Under the pieces are notes generated by a model. The model made no database searches, was not told the DNA's origin, and worked only from the letters and a program-made list of their open reading frames with translations. Of a DNA stretch of 64,000 nt, positions 1 through 10,016 are shown piece by piece (positions within the stretch are counted from its first letter, which is position 1; each line of letters begins with the position of its first letter). Position numbers and translations under genes: made by a program. The stretch is from Sphagnum magellanicum (Eukaryota > Streptophyta > Sphagnopsida > Sphagnales > Sphagnaceae). The stretch covers positions 5,270,001 to 5,334,000 of the forward strand of contig CM038920.1 of NCBI GenBank assembly GCA_021904315.1, read 5' to 3'.

Positions 1-19
1 TTTCATGTGTTTTGTGTAG

Positions 20-1256
20 CAGCATTTTTCTTCTGCGGGATTGATGGAACATCACTATGCCTGCAGTGTGATATGGATGTGCATACTGGTGGTAAAAAGG
101 CACATGAACGTTACCTATTGATGGCACAGAGAGTTGAGGCAAGTTGACTACCATACCTAAATGATTCCTTGCAGTTTCATAATAAGGGAACAGACATAGC
201 CTTTGATAAATGTCTCAAAGGCACTGTGAAGACTTGAGATTTGCAGTACTTTTGAAATGGATAAGGACACCATATGATTGGCAATGTTGCTTCTTGACTC
301 AGTTGGTTATGCAGGTTTTGCTCCCTGTGATCTTGATGAAACACTAGATTATTGTTGTGGTTTTTTTTTGCAGGGGGGCGGATTGTGGTCATTAGAGCTC
401 TCATACTCTTAAGTTGATCTAGACATCACCACCAAAACACTATCACAAGGATCAGTGTAAACATGCTGAAGTACAGTCAGATAAGGAAGCTTGTGTGTTG
501 TCCTTCTTTAGGCATTGATACTCAGGAAATTTTATCTGCATGCTTTGGCAACTGCAGCTTCCTGTGCAAAAGCCAGGACGAGATGATCCTGCTGACAAGC
601 AACCAGGAAACAATGATGGAACACATAAACAGAGTGGACAGGCCAACAATGGCCAAAACCATGTACATCACCACCACCACCACTACCACCATCACCATCG
701 TGGACAAGAGAACAAAACTGAGAGGGTTATTACTAAGTTGGGAGCTAACTCAGACAACAGCATTGGACCAGCTGTTGCAATCGCAGTGGGTATTGATGTC
801 CCCCAGTCAATGGCTGACAAGCAGCCGGCATCACAAATGTTTGACCTCAATTCCCAGCCTCAGCGATCACAGATTCAAGCAAGCCACCCAGATGAGGTAC
901 ACAATTCCTCACCTATTCTCTATGTTGATCTTCTGTATTTTGCATTAGGTACCTAATCTTGGTGTGTAACCTAATCTTGGTTTGGTTACTGCATTCAAGA
1001 GCACACCACCACCACTAAAATTCCACTTCTGGACACAAAATTGTAGAGTTTCCATGGGCTTATGAGCATATGCTTAATTTGGCTGGATCTGTGATAGTGG
1101 TGGTTGAGAACAAGTTTCTTCAGCTACAGGTCATCAGAAGAACTTAAATTTGCTTGGGGGGGGGTTTCACAGGATGACGATGGAGACAGACAGCCGGTAA
1201 GCAGTGACAACAATCACTCTGATGTGGTCCAAGGTATGACTGCAAAGAAAGGCTAA
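20..1256 (+). CDS. B-box zinc-finger (BBX) protein, 3' part of gene (5' end outside window)
   Basis: Three exons are visible: 20-138, 558-896 and 1173-1256, ending at TAA. The first begins in phase 1 after an acceptor (tgtgtag) and encodes the second half of a B-box: a Cys in FFCGIDG, then [10 protein letters not shown] and a later His, i.e. the C..D..LC..CD...H....H zinc ligands. The first Cys pair must lie on an exon before the window. The second exon encodes a polar linker with a His-rich run (about 10 His around one Tyr) and a conserved-looking [10 protein letters not shown] block. The last exon encodes an acidic, Ser/Asn-rich tail. About 180 residues are visible. No CCT domain is seen. 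BBX proteins are nuclear transcriptional regulators, many in light and clock signalling; that role is inferred from family. The intron at 139-557 has a GC donor (GAG|GCAAGT). The exact C-terminus is less sure, because a GT donor candidate at 1234 could splice onward. Confidence 0.82.
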
Positions 1257-4200
1257 CTTCTCATAATGGACAAAGCTTAAAGCTTACCACCTTCAGCAAC
1301 AAAGTTCAGAGAAGTGGTCAAGACAGGGTTCACACTGAGTTTTGCTTGTACATAATTGAATGGTGGGGTGTTGCCTTCTGCTCCAATGAAGGTTTCTAAT
1401 TTGAGATTTGCTGCACTGTTGTGTCATTATTCTGATCAAGATAAGTGGCTTCTACTATGTGGACAGACATTTCCCATGCTCAGCAGATTCACCAAAGACA
1501 AACAATTGATGTTGCTTCTGTTTGCAAGTTTCCTTCATTGTAATTCATTATTTGCCCTCCTCTGCTCTGCTTGCCCCACTAGTTGGCTATGGTGCCTGTA
1601 ACTGTAGAAGTACTGCAAATAAAATTGAAAATTCAGGTTTTCTCCTCCCCTTCCTTACACAGAAATCAATCACCTTCATCATCCAATTCAAAGGATCAAT
1701 TGTGTCAAGTGGAATCTCATGGGTCAGGGCAAGATTGTGCATGCTCACTACTCAAGCTTGGCATAAAGTTCAACATTGCCTTACAATCTCATCTTTGCAC
1801 TCAAAATGTCATTTGCTTCCTCACTTGTAATTTCTCAATTGCTTTGAAAATTTGAGGGGGGGAACTCCAAATGGACTTGTTGAACCAATTTATTACAGAA
1901 ATTATCATATCTAACACCAGGCAAGTGGGTAAAGACTAATTCTTGTTCAAAAGAGTTGAAATGATGTTTACACTTTGTGGCACTAAATACAAGAATGATA
2001 GATTCTTGTAGTTTGGTAGTCTAAAATGTATTTGTGAATAATATTGTGCTATCGCTGCGAAGAATTGAAATATATTGTAAGTTTGTTGGCACAATGGTAA
2101 TACCTGAAGAGGTGGTAAAGATTAAACAAAAAATTATGGCATCCCTGAACAAAAGTTTGAGATTAAAATTCAATGCCCTTGTTTTCTGACTTGCAAACCT
2201 TGATCAACCTGGGCTACTTTGCTTTTGTAGATCCACCTCCCCTGCACCTACTACACTAAACAAATTCTGAACTGGGCATGGGAGCTACAAGATATCTTGA
2301 ACTTTGATCACCCAGAAGTTGAGCTCCATCCATCCACTTGTACCTAGCTACCACTACACTCTTTTTGGATCACTTGGCACATACAACTTTGAACAATATC
2401 CAAATTAAGGCACTAAGGCAAGCAGAGAACCAAACAAAACATGCAAGAACCATGTGTAACATGTAAGCAAATTGAAAACATCTTAGATCATACATCATAT
2501 AGTAAACCACAATAACCATTACAACATACCTGGTCTTTATACAGAATTTGGAGATGTCTGACATTCAAACGTTGAATCTAGCTAAAGTATAGTAGTGTCC
2601 TAATGGGTTAATGACACGATTGGATAACTAATACATCTATTGAGTTGCCACCTCATCCATATGACATGAAATTGTTTTCTGTCACAATTTCATAACTATA
2701 TTGAGAGCACTTTTGAGTGCTGTACAATGTTATTTTGCCTGCTGAAGCACGTAATTTATTTAATCATTGCACATTTGTTAGTAGAGAAGCTGAAATCATG
2801 AAAATCACTTTCACTTGAGCACAGAAGTGAATGCAAGCTTGATTTTCATTTTGCTGTCTTACTCTAATTTACAATGCAATGCTTTCTCTTAAAATAATCC
2901 TGAAGTGTGCACATGTGAGGATTGGGTATCTCTGTGGGACGTGGATGTTAAGAGTGCTGCACTCTTTTTGAACATGCTGGAAACTTTGCTTTTGAGGTGA
3001 ACAGCATGGGAAGAAGGAATCTACAGCTGTGAGAGAAGTAATTCTTGGAAAGAAAATTGGTGTGTGTGTCTTCGTTGTATGGTTCAGACCTCTGTTGCAG
3101 AAACTCAAATTCCTGTGTTATGGTAGTCTGTTTAAATGTGTGTGGACCCTCCAAAACAAGAACTCATGTCTTGTGGCTGTTTGTAGGAAACAGTGGTGAA
3201 CAATTGCTTGACTGGATGTGTGCTGCATACTTAAATGCTTGCATAATGCTTCGATGCCTGCTACAAAATTCACAATTGTGTTGATGCAAAAAATGTGGTG
3301 GAGACTAAGAAATAGGTGCAGTTTCAAATGCATATGTGATGATAACAGATGTAGACATGAGCTTGTTTTACTTTGTTTATCTGTTGCCAACTGAAAGAAA
3401 TCAGAGCTTACACTTATACATTTACAGTTTCTTTCTGTTTTGGCTCATTGATTATGAAGAAAGTGTTAGTGACCAACAGAATTCAGGGCATGTATTTATA
3501 AGTCACTTTTCTCCTTGGTTTTGCATGTCATGATCCTTATTTTCATTGGCCTATAAATGAAGCCAACAACCTATTGGGGATTTAGTGGGGATGTATGTGA
3601 ATTTTATATGATTACCATTACATGCCCGCCCATCTTTTCCTGTAGTGTCATTCATCAAATTTATTTTTTGCATTGTTTACAAGAATTTCAGTATAGATTT
3701 GAAGAGTGTAGACATCTTTGAACACAGAAGGTGTGCTTTAGATTCCATCATGTACAACAAGCTCCCATCTTCATTGTCCCATCATTTCAGAGATGCATTT
3801 TCCAATTTTGCATTCACCATAAGCTCTCACCATCTACAATCAGACAAAACCAGATTTCAAAATGTATGAGGTGTCCCACCTACAGAGTAGCCTATGAGAT
3901 AAAGCGGATTGTGGATAACTGAATGTGCATACACAAAAATGGGAAAATGCGTGTGAATGAATATCAAAGTACACTCTCAAACAAATGAAATGTTATCAGT
4001 TTTCTTATGGCCACACAGAACTTGACAGGCTTTTGAAACCCCAGAATGCATGTTGCTTATGCACTGGAGTAGAAAATGATCCACATTCATATACTTGCCT
4101 GCCATTCTTCAGAGTGATTCAATCCCCAAATCTAATCCCTGATTGCCACTTTGTGAAAAATCCAGGAGATGGCTAAATGAAGCCTCCCAACAAATCGTCT

Positions 4201-4336
4201 CCGCATTGACAAATAGCCTCAAGAACATCTAGACCAATTTTGGACAAAAATTGAGACATCTAGGGAAATGTCAAAAATGTTCTTCTAGAATGGTGAAGAA
4301 TCTGTACAGTTCTGTCAGAATGTTGGGAGGGAACAG
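1257..4336. other. Intergenic region between BBX and XTH genes
   Basis: No convincing coding exon was found. The first few hundred bases probably include the BBX 3' UTR. Short ORFs here (e.g. around 1522-1855, 3045-3284 and 3985-4176) show no recognisable motif and no clear splice partners. A tRNA-like A-box pattern occurs near 2088 (see findings). The BBX and XTH genes are convergent, so this stretch holds two 3' ends and no expected promoter. Confidence 0.6.
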
Positions 4337-6078
4337 CTACACTGAGTTTGTGCTGCACTCAGGTGGTGGGGTTGGGTAGCGCTTGGTATCAGTGCAGTAA
4401 TCATACAGCTGATAGTTCTGTCGCACCCAGTTCAACTCGTCAAGTTCAGTATTGTCCAAAGTTTGGAATGCAGAAGCTTCCCACCAGTGGCTGGTTGTAG
4501 CAACACATGATGAGATGTCATTGTTGTATACAGTGCAAGCATCTAGACCATCAAAGTTACGGTAGGATGCAACAAAAGGTGCACTAGCCCAGTCCAACTT
4601 GATGAGCCCTCCTTGTGTTGCCCACTGGGAGCCATCCCAAAGGCTTGAGTACAGTGCCATTGGCTTGCTATTGGGATATGGCACACCCAAATCAGCATTG
4701 TTTTTGTACACCCTAATTGGTTTGTCATCCACTTGGAATCTGCATGGACACATGAGAGCTTCCTAAAATCAGAAATAGCAGGGAGAAAAAAGAAGGATTA
4801 TTACAGCTTCACCGATTAGGGCAGGTGTGATGATCCATTTTACCAGAGCAGCAGTGGCGGCATTGCAGAACTGCTCTGAGCACTTCAAAGCCTAAAACAA
4901 GGGTTTAAGGATGCATGTTACAGATGAAGAATGCTTAAACAGGGAAGAGAGGATGGACTCACATGATCTGGTTAGTGTTCCACAAAAAGCCATAGGTGTG
5001 GAAGTCAGCAGTGGGGTCAAACCAGAGGTTGATGCGCTGCTCTCTATTGCCAACGCCGTGGGCATAAACGTTGGTTTGAAGAATGTAGGGCTGCCCTGAT
5101 ACGTTCCCTAGAAACTCGAAATCTAGCTCATCATGGTCCGGATTGTCGGACGAAAGCTGTGCACAAACAATAAAAACAATAACAAGATAAAATTTACCGA
5201 ATAGTCCGACATACGATCACAGATCTGTTCCGTAGTGTCGAAAGAATCTTCCAAGAGATAGTGTTGGCCAGAAACATCAACCATTTCATTGAAACAATAG
5301 CATGTGCTGGGAGCATTTCCAGCTCTGATAAACCATATTCAACGTCGTAAAATCAAGATAAAAACACAATGGCAGAATGAAAGTCGTGCACGAGGCATAT
5401 TGCTTACGTAATAGGCCGTGACGGTGCCGGCAGAGTTTCCGGCCACGAGCTTGATTTGCATAGTAATGTGCCCGAACAGATACTTGTACTTGCTTCCGAA
5501 TCCTGAAGCTGTAATAGAAAAGCAGAACGTCAAAATCAGATTGCAGACACACACAAAAAACACAGTTCCTGGTGATCGCAATCCTCCCCCCTGCGCCACG
5601 ACTACAGGACTTATTTTACAACAGTTGCTGCAAGCTGCTGCCTCTAGAGAAGTGTTCTTTCCGCCGACTGAAAACTTGTTAAGCCTTGCTGCACTAGAAC
5701 GAGGATGATAGTACTATTGTTTAACGAAACTTTGCATCAGAAAACATAACAAATTTTGCAGGAAGCTGGTGCAGGTTTGCAATTACACAACAACAACCAG
5801 ACTACTAGTGACGCACAAGCGAGCTAGCGACGTTCACCTGCTTGCTGGTCGAGAATAAGATCCACCTGCTGACCATTTTCCACAACTCTCACGTGGTTAT
5901 TGTCAGCGAATGGTTGAAAACCGTCACTAAAAACATTGGCTGCAGAAGCTCCGTCGAAGAGGATCAAACCCCCCTGGGAACTGAGCAAAACTACAACACA
6001 AAAGACTAGTGCAAACACCGGCTTGCACCGCCGCATCAGAACCACCTTCCTACCACCCTCCTCACAAGCACATCCCAT
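4337..6078 (-). CDS. XTH: Xyloglucan endotransglucosylase/hydrolase (GH16), complete, 4 exons
   Basis: Exons in transcript order are 6078-5838, 5508-5408, 5156-4963 and 4739-4337. All junctions are GT-AG and the phases join to a 312-aa protein. Residues 1 to about 48 carry a hydrophobic segment ([12 protein letters not shown]) typical of a secretion signal; Met at 6036 is an alternative start nearer that segment. The GH16 catalytic motif is HDELDFEF: nucleophile E124, D126, acid/base E128. It has Leu where most XTHs have Ile, and is followed directly by the N-glycosylation site NVS at 132. [10 protein letters not shown] and [12 protein letters not shown] follow, then the XET C-terminal region with [16 protein letters not shown] and the Cys-rich end YDYC...PPPEC. 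XTHs cut and rejoin xyloglucan in the cell wall, remodelling it during growth. Whether this copy is mainly a transglucosylase or a hydrolase cannot be read from the sequence. The last intron's acceptor is set by joining AT|A to give the Ile before FQVDD. Confidence 0.97.
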
Positions 6079-6142
6079 TCTGCCAAAAACTCTCCTCCAA
6101 ATTGGACACTAAACTGGGCAACTGTTCAAATCCGACAATAGT

Positions 6143-6251
6143 CCGTCCAGGAAAACAATGCACCGTCTAGGAAAACAAAACAAAACAAAGCAAAGCAAAG
6201 CACCGTCTAGGAAAACAAAACGAAAGGAAACAAAGCAAAGCAAAGCAAAGC
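6143..6251. repeat. Short direct repeats just upstream of XTH
   Basis: Units built on CACCGTCTAGGAAAACAAAA recur, followed by runs of AAAGC/AAAAC pentamers. The block lies 65-175 bp upstream of the XTH start codon, so it is in the 5' UTR or core promoter. Confidence 0.8.
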
Positions 6252-6259
6252 GGGCGTAA

Positions 6260-6266
6260 TATTATA
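6260..6266 (-). promoter_or_regulatory. Possible TATA element of XTH
   Basis: On the minus strand the sequence reads TATAATA about 182 bp upstream of the XTH ATG, just outside the pentamer repeat. Position and sequence suit a plant TATA box, but in AT-rich DNA chance matches are common. Confidence 0.3.
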
Positions 6267-7759
6267 TGTTCTTATGCAGTCGAGAACTGGACTCGAAAGA
6301 AAGCTTGCAGGGAAGGCCCCAATGGAAACCACACAAAACCAATGGAAAACTTTGAGCTAAATAGAATTACGCTTGAACTAACTAGAATAAAAGAATCCAA
6401 AGACTTCGATTGCAACCGAGGTTGTGGAGAAGGGAATCCGATTGCAGATCAAAACCGAGTTCGCGTTTGGCTTATTTATGAAGATCGCAGAGGGGGAGGA
6501 GTTGGGCTCAATAGCGCGTTCATTTACGTTCTCCAAGCCGAGGTTTGCACGTGTGAACCAGCTATGAGCCAGACGCGCAGAGACAGTGACATTGTGAAGT
6601 TTAGCATTAATCATTTACCGTTCGTTCGTTCGTTCCCCTCCCTTTCCCCTCTTTCTTCCACCCCTGCCCTCCTTCGCCACGAACTAAACACCTTTGGGAT
6701 AGTTCCGGGCAGGGCAGCAGCAAAAACCATGCCTTGTAAAACGAGAGGTTCTCTTGTGCCCCTTTTTGTATGGCAATGTCAAGGCGAGGGGAATGTTGCC
6801 TATGAATCGCCTATTAACCACCTTTCAACTACCCTATGAACCATCCATGAACAAGCATGGTTTTTGGTGCTGCCCTACCAGGCACTATCACAAAAGGGGT
6901 TGGGAGTTAGTGCCAAGGCCTGCCTGCCTCTCATCTGCTTGTCACAGCTGGAGTAATGGAAAAAGGTTTGGGATGAATGTGGTAGGAAAAGCCCAAGGGT
7001 TTAGCCCCGTAGGTATCATAAGAAAAAATCAAAAAATTACAATGGACATTTTTTTGAAAAATAAAATGCTTGTTCCTTTGAGTATTTCATTTTTCTAAAT
7101 GCCCACCTCTTGCACTTGCCCTATTACACTTTTGAAGCATACCTCCAAATACACTAGAAAAAGTTGTAGAGGTTTTTACATTTGTATAACTTTGCCTTTG
7201 CTAAAAGGTGTGGACAATATTTAATAAGTACAATAAGTTTTCTTATTATGAACAAAGTTATTGAGATATCCCAATGGTTTGAATTGTCTCTATGCAATGT
7301 ATATGAGGAAGGTCTTGAGTCTAATTCTCTAAAATTTTGAAAATTTTGGCTTAAGATTTTATTTATTTTTTGGGTAAGCCGCCCTTCATCATTAATTCGT
7401 GCCAACCATCAGTCATACGTCCAATATTTTAAGTTTGTACAACACAATGGGTGGTTTGGAAATTGTTTCATATCATTTCGACCCCAAGTCAAAATGAATT
7501 GTTTTTTTTTCCAATCTAGTCCATGGGTATGGGTTGGATGGATGATGATTGGTGGGACATTCAATGGCCAGGAACAGTGATGGCACATAACACCTTTTTC
7601 CCCCTCAAGGTTTTCTTATTTGTTGTCGAACCATACCTGATAAGCATGATAAATTTAAGGGCACCTTATATCATGAATATCTATTTAAAAACCTCTCTAA
7701 CAATGAAACACAGGAAAGAAACACTATAACCCTAAAAGTAATGACTCATTTGACTGCTC
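6267..7759. other. Upstream region of XTH and intergenic DNA
   Basis: 6300-6700 is less AT-rich than most of the window and contains a (TTCG)n run near 6619 followed by a pyrimidine tract. A 165-aa open frame (6342-6839, +) has no recognisable motif and is not called. 7000-7759 is AT-rich and nothing could be assigned in it. Confidence 0.5.
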
Positions 7760-8811
7760 CTATATTCTCACTAGCATAAGATTGATTTTGAACCCCAATA
7801 GTGAATCATTATACACAACAAAACTTGATAAGAATTCGATGTGAAGGATTCGATGTTCTTTTCCATCACCATTTCTTCTTGCAAACTTGCACACATAGCT
7901 TGCATCTTGTTGTACACAAAGCTTTACAAAATGGTTGTGGTGATGGAGGCAACACCTACAATAGCAATTGTAATAAAGTCCTTTCTTCACTTGAGCCGTC
8001 AATGTTGCAATAACCTCACAAGAAAGAGTCGCCCATGATACTAAGTCTACTTGAGTGGGGTCAACAATGATGACATTGGCCAATGTGTGCATGTTATGAA
8101 TCGACAAAACAATGTCAACCTGTTGATGACAAGATTAAAGAAAAGGTGATAAAAGAACATGGGTTAACTCCTACAAAATATGAAACCCTGCATCTCTCGC
8201 AATGCACGCAAAAAAATCTCGAATGGCATCAAGGAATGCAATCCTTTCCTCACAATGGGCACAAAGAAGAAAATGGATCCCCATGGGTTCTAATGACTGA
8301 CCACAAATGCAATGTGTCAAATCAAGAGCCAAAGGATGAGGGAGGCTTAATATAGTTTGCAACATGAAGGAAAAAACATCTAAAAGCAAATGAAAGCATG
8401 GGATGATAAGGCAAGCAAATAACCAAGCTCCAGCACCTAGCCCTACACAAGACCTTAAGCACACTCGATGTGAGTAAAAAGGCATGTCAAAATAAATGTT
8501 GAAAAAAGAATGGTTGTGCAATCTCTCTGAAAGTCTTTTGAATTCTATATGTTCTCCTCTTTGCAAGTTGTTAGAATGAGGGTAGACATGCTACTACAAC
8601 CAAGGGAAGAAGTTCCAAAACAACCTCAAATGTGCCTTGAAAGCAAGTGAATCAAACTATTCACCCCAATAGCCTCCAATAAAAATGGATGCAAATCCAA
8701 CAAGAATCTAGAAACAATGACAAGCACTACAAATGCCCAACTCCCCAAAAAGATTGTTGACACAATGATCTTTGCTGAAATGAGACATATACGTTCATTA
8801 GAAATGGGCAA
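7760..8811 (-). mobile_element. Decayed retroelement remnant, C-terminal non-LTR reverse transcriptase-like
   Basis: Three open stretches line up as one decayed protein. 8811-8626 encodes ILGSWAF-like and FLLEAIGVNSLIHLL text. 8566-8171 carries LTHCICGQSLEPMGIHFL, then CAHCEERIAFLDAIRDFF and IARDAGFHIL. 8107-7760 continues in the same frame as the second, after in-frame stops, with TLANVIIVDPTQVDLVS and a diverged tail. The C-x-C...GIH..LC..C...R..HDAIRD pattern is what I know from the C-terminal region of plant retroelement (LINE-like) polyproteins. The upstream RT core (a YADD-type box) was not found, so the class assignment rests on this tail alone. There is one frame change between 8626 and 8566 and at least two stops near 8168 and 8110. 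It is non-functional. Confidence 0.62.
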
Positions 8812-9757
8812 CTAATATACCAAAAGGCCTTTGGACAATCAAAAACATCTGAACCTAAAAGCCTCTTGAAAACTTGCACAAGGATTGAGTCGAAAAAAAG
8901 GAACTAACACAAAAAGCTCAAAAAAGATGAAAAAGCATGAAGCTGTAAGGTGTAAGGTGTCATTTAATAATAGTAGGCTTAAAATCCCTCCCATTCTTGC
9001 TACCTAGTGTTCTATGTACATTAAGGCTTATGATAAGATCCACCTCATGCTTTATTGTGAGTACGAAGGCCCAGAAGTTGGGGAGATTGCTACAATGCAA
9101 GGCATGACTTAACTATGGCCTCCTCCTAGGCACTTACTTTGGGAATGTCCCCACCTTGGGGCTCTACCTTACATGAAATAGTTGTCTATGTTTGATTTGC
9201 ATCCCCTTTCGCAGTTGGAAAAAAAAGGATGGATGCCATGTTAGAAGCGTTGTTGGCTTCCATAACTTATGTTAATGGCTTTGCAATCATTTTATTTTCC
9301 TTCTTCTGCACATTGTTTGGGAAGAGGGGGTTTTATTTAATGGTGGAGATTTACACACAGGATCTTCACATCACTGAAGACTATTTTTGCTGGTAAGAAA
9401 AATATGCAAAGAATCACCCATTCATGATTACATATCACACCCAACAAATTTCGCCTTCAGAGAATTCATTTCCAAAAAATAGCACTTCCATTTCATAATG
9501 ACCAATAGGTAGAGAATTGCATGTGCATGGGGTTTAGTTGGACTCAAATATCCAGACCTAATCTTGCCACATTCCAAAATATTGTCCTGGATCTTAGCTC
9601 TGGGCGCTGGTTTCATGGGTTCATGGATAGGGTGGGATTATTTGCAATTGTCTTGTGAAAAGTAATGGCATGCCCTCAACTACATGTAAAGACCTACAAG
9701 AAAATTCATAGTGGTTTTAGAGGTAAGCCTTCCAGAGCATAATTTTGCAGCCGCAAA
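8812..9757. other. Unassigned intergenic DNA
   Basis: It may hold the upstream part of the retroelement remnant beyond recognition. No RT core motif, tRNA or host exon was identified on either strand. Confidence 0.4.
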
Positions 9758-10016
9758 GGGCAGGTGTTTTGAAACATAATGCCACATTATTTTTTTGAAA
9801 CACCTGCCCTTCTTTTCACTTTTTTCCATGATACACAAAGGGTATCTGACAGATACCCATCCAGTATCACAAGAAAAAGTGGAAAAAAAAAATTATGCCA
9901 CATTATGCTTTTCAAAACACCAACGCTTTTCTTTCATTTTTTTCCATGATACACAGAGAGTATCTGGCAGATACCCCCAACTCCATATCACAAGAAAAAG
10001 TGAAAAAAAAATTTAT
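9758..10016. repeat. Fold-back element with two tandem ~116-bp units
   Basis: 9758-9769 (GGGCAGGTGTTT) and 9798-9809 are a perfect 12-bp inverted repeat. It overlaps the first of two tandem units, 9781-9896 and 9897-10016. Both units run from GCCACATTAT or its equivalent through TTTTTCCATGATACACA and a nested GTATCTG/CAGATAC palindrome to TATCACAAGAAAAAGTG, which pairs with the upstream CACTTTTTTC. The units have diverged at scattered bases. This looks like a non-coding fold-back or MITE-type element. Confidence 0.7.

Noticed and set aside
463-948. 161-codon open frame overlapping the BBX exon
   Set aside because: It is in another frame of a well-supported exon and reads Thr repeats from the His codons.
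540-956. Pseudo-response-regulator fragment (His-rich linker)
   Set aside because: The exon before it encodes half a B-box, and the exon phases join; BBX explains the whole locus better.
6342-6839. 165-codon open frame upstream of XTH
   Set aside because: No motif, no splice logic, and it spans simple-sequence (TTCG) and pyrimidine runs.
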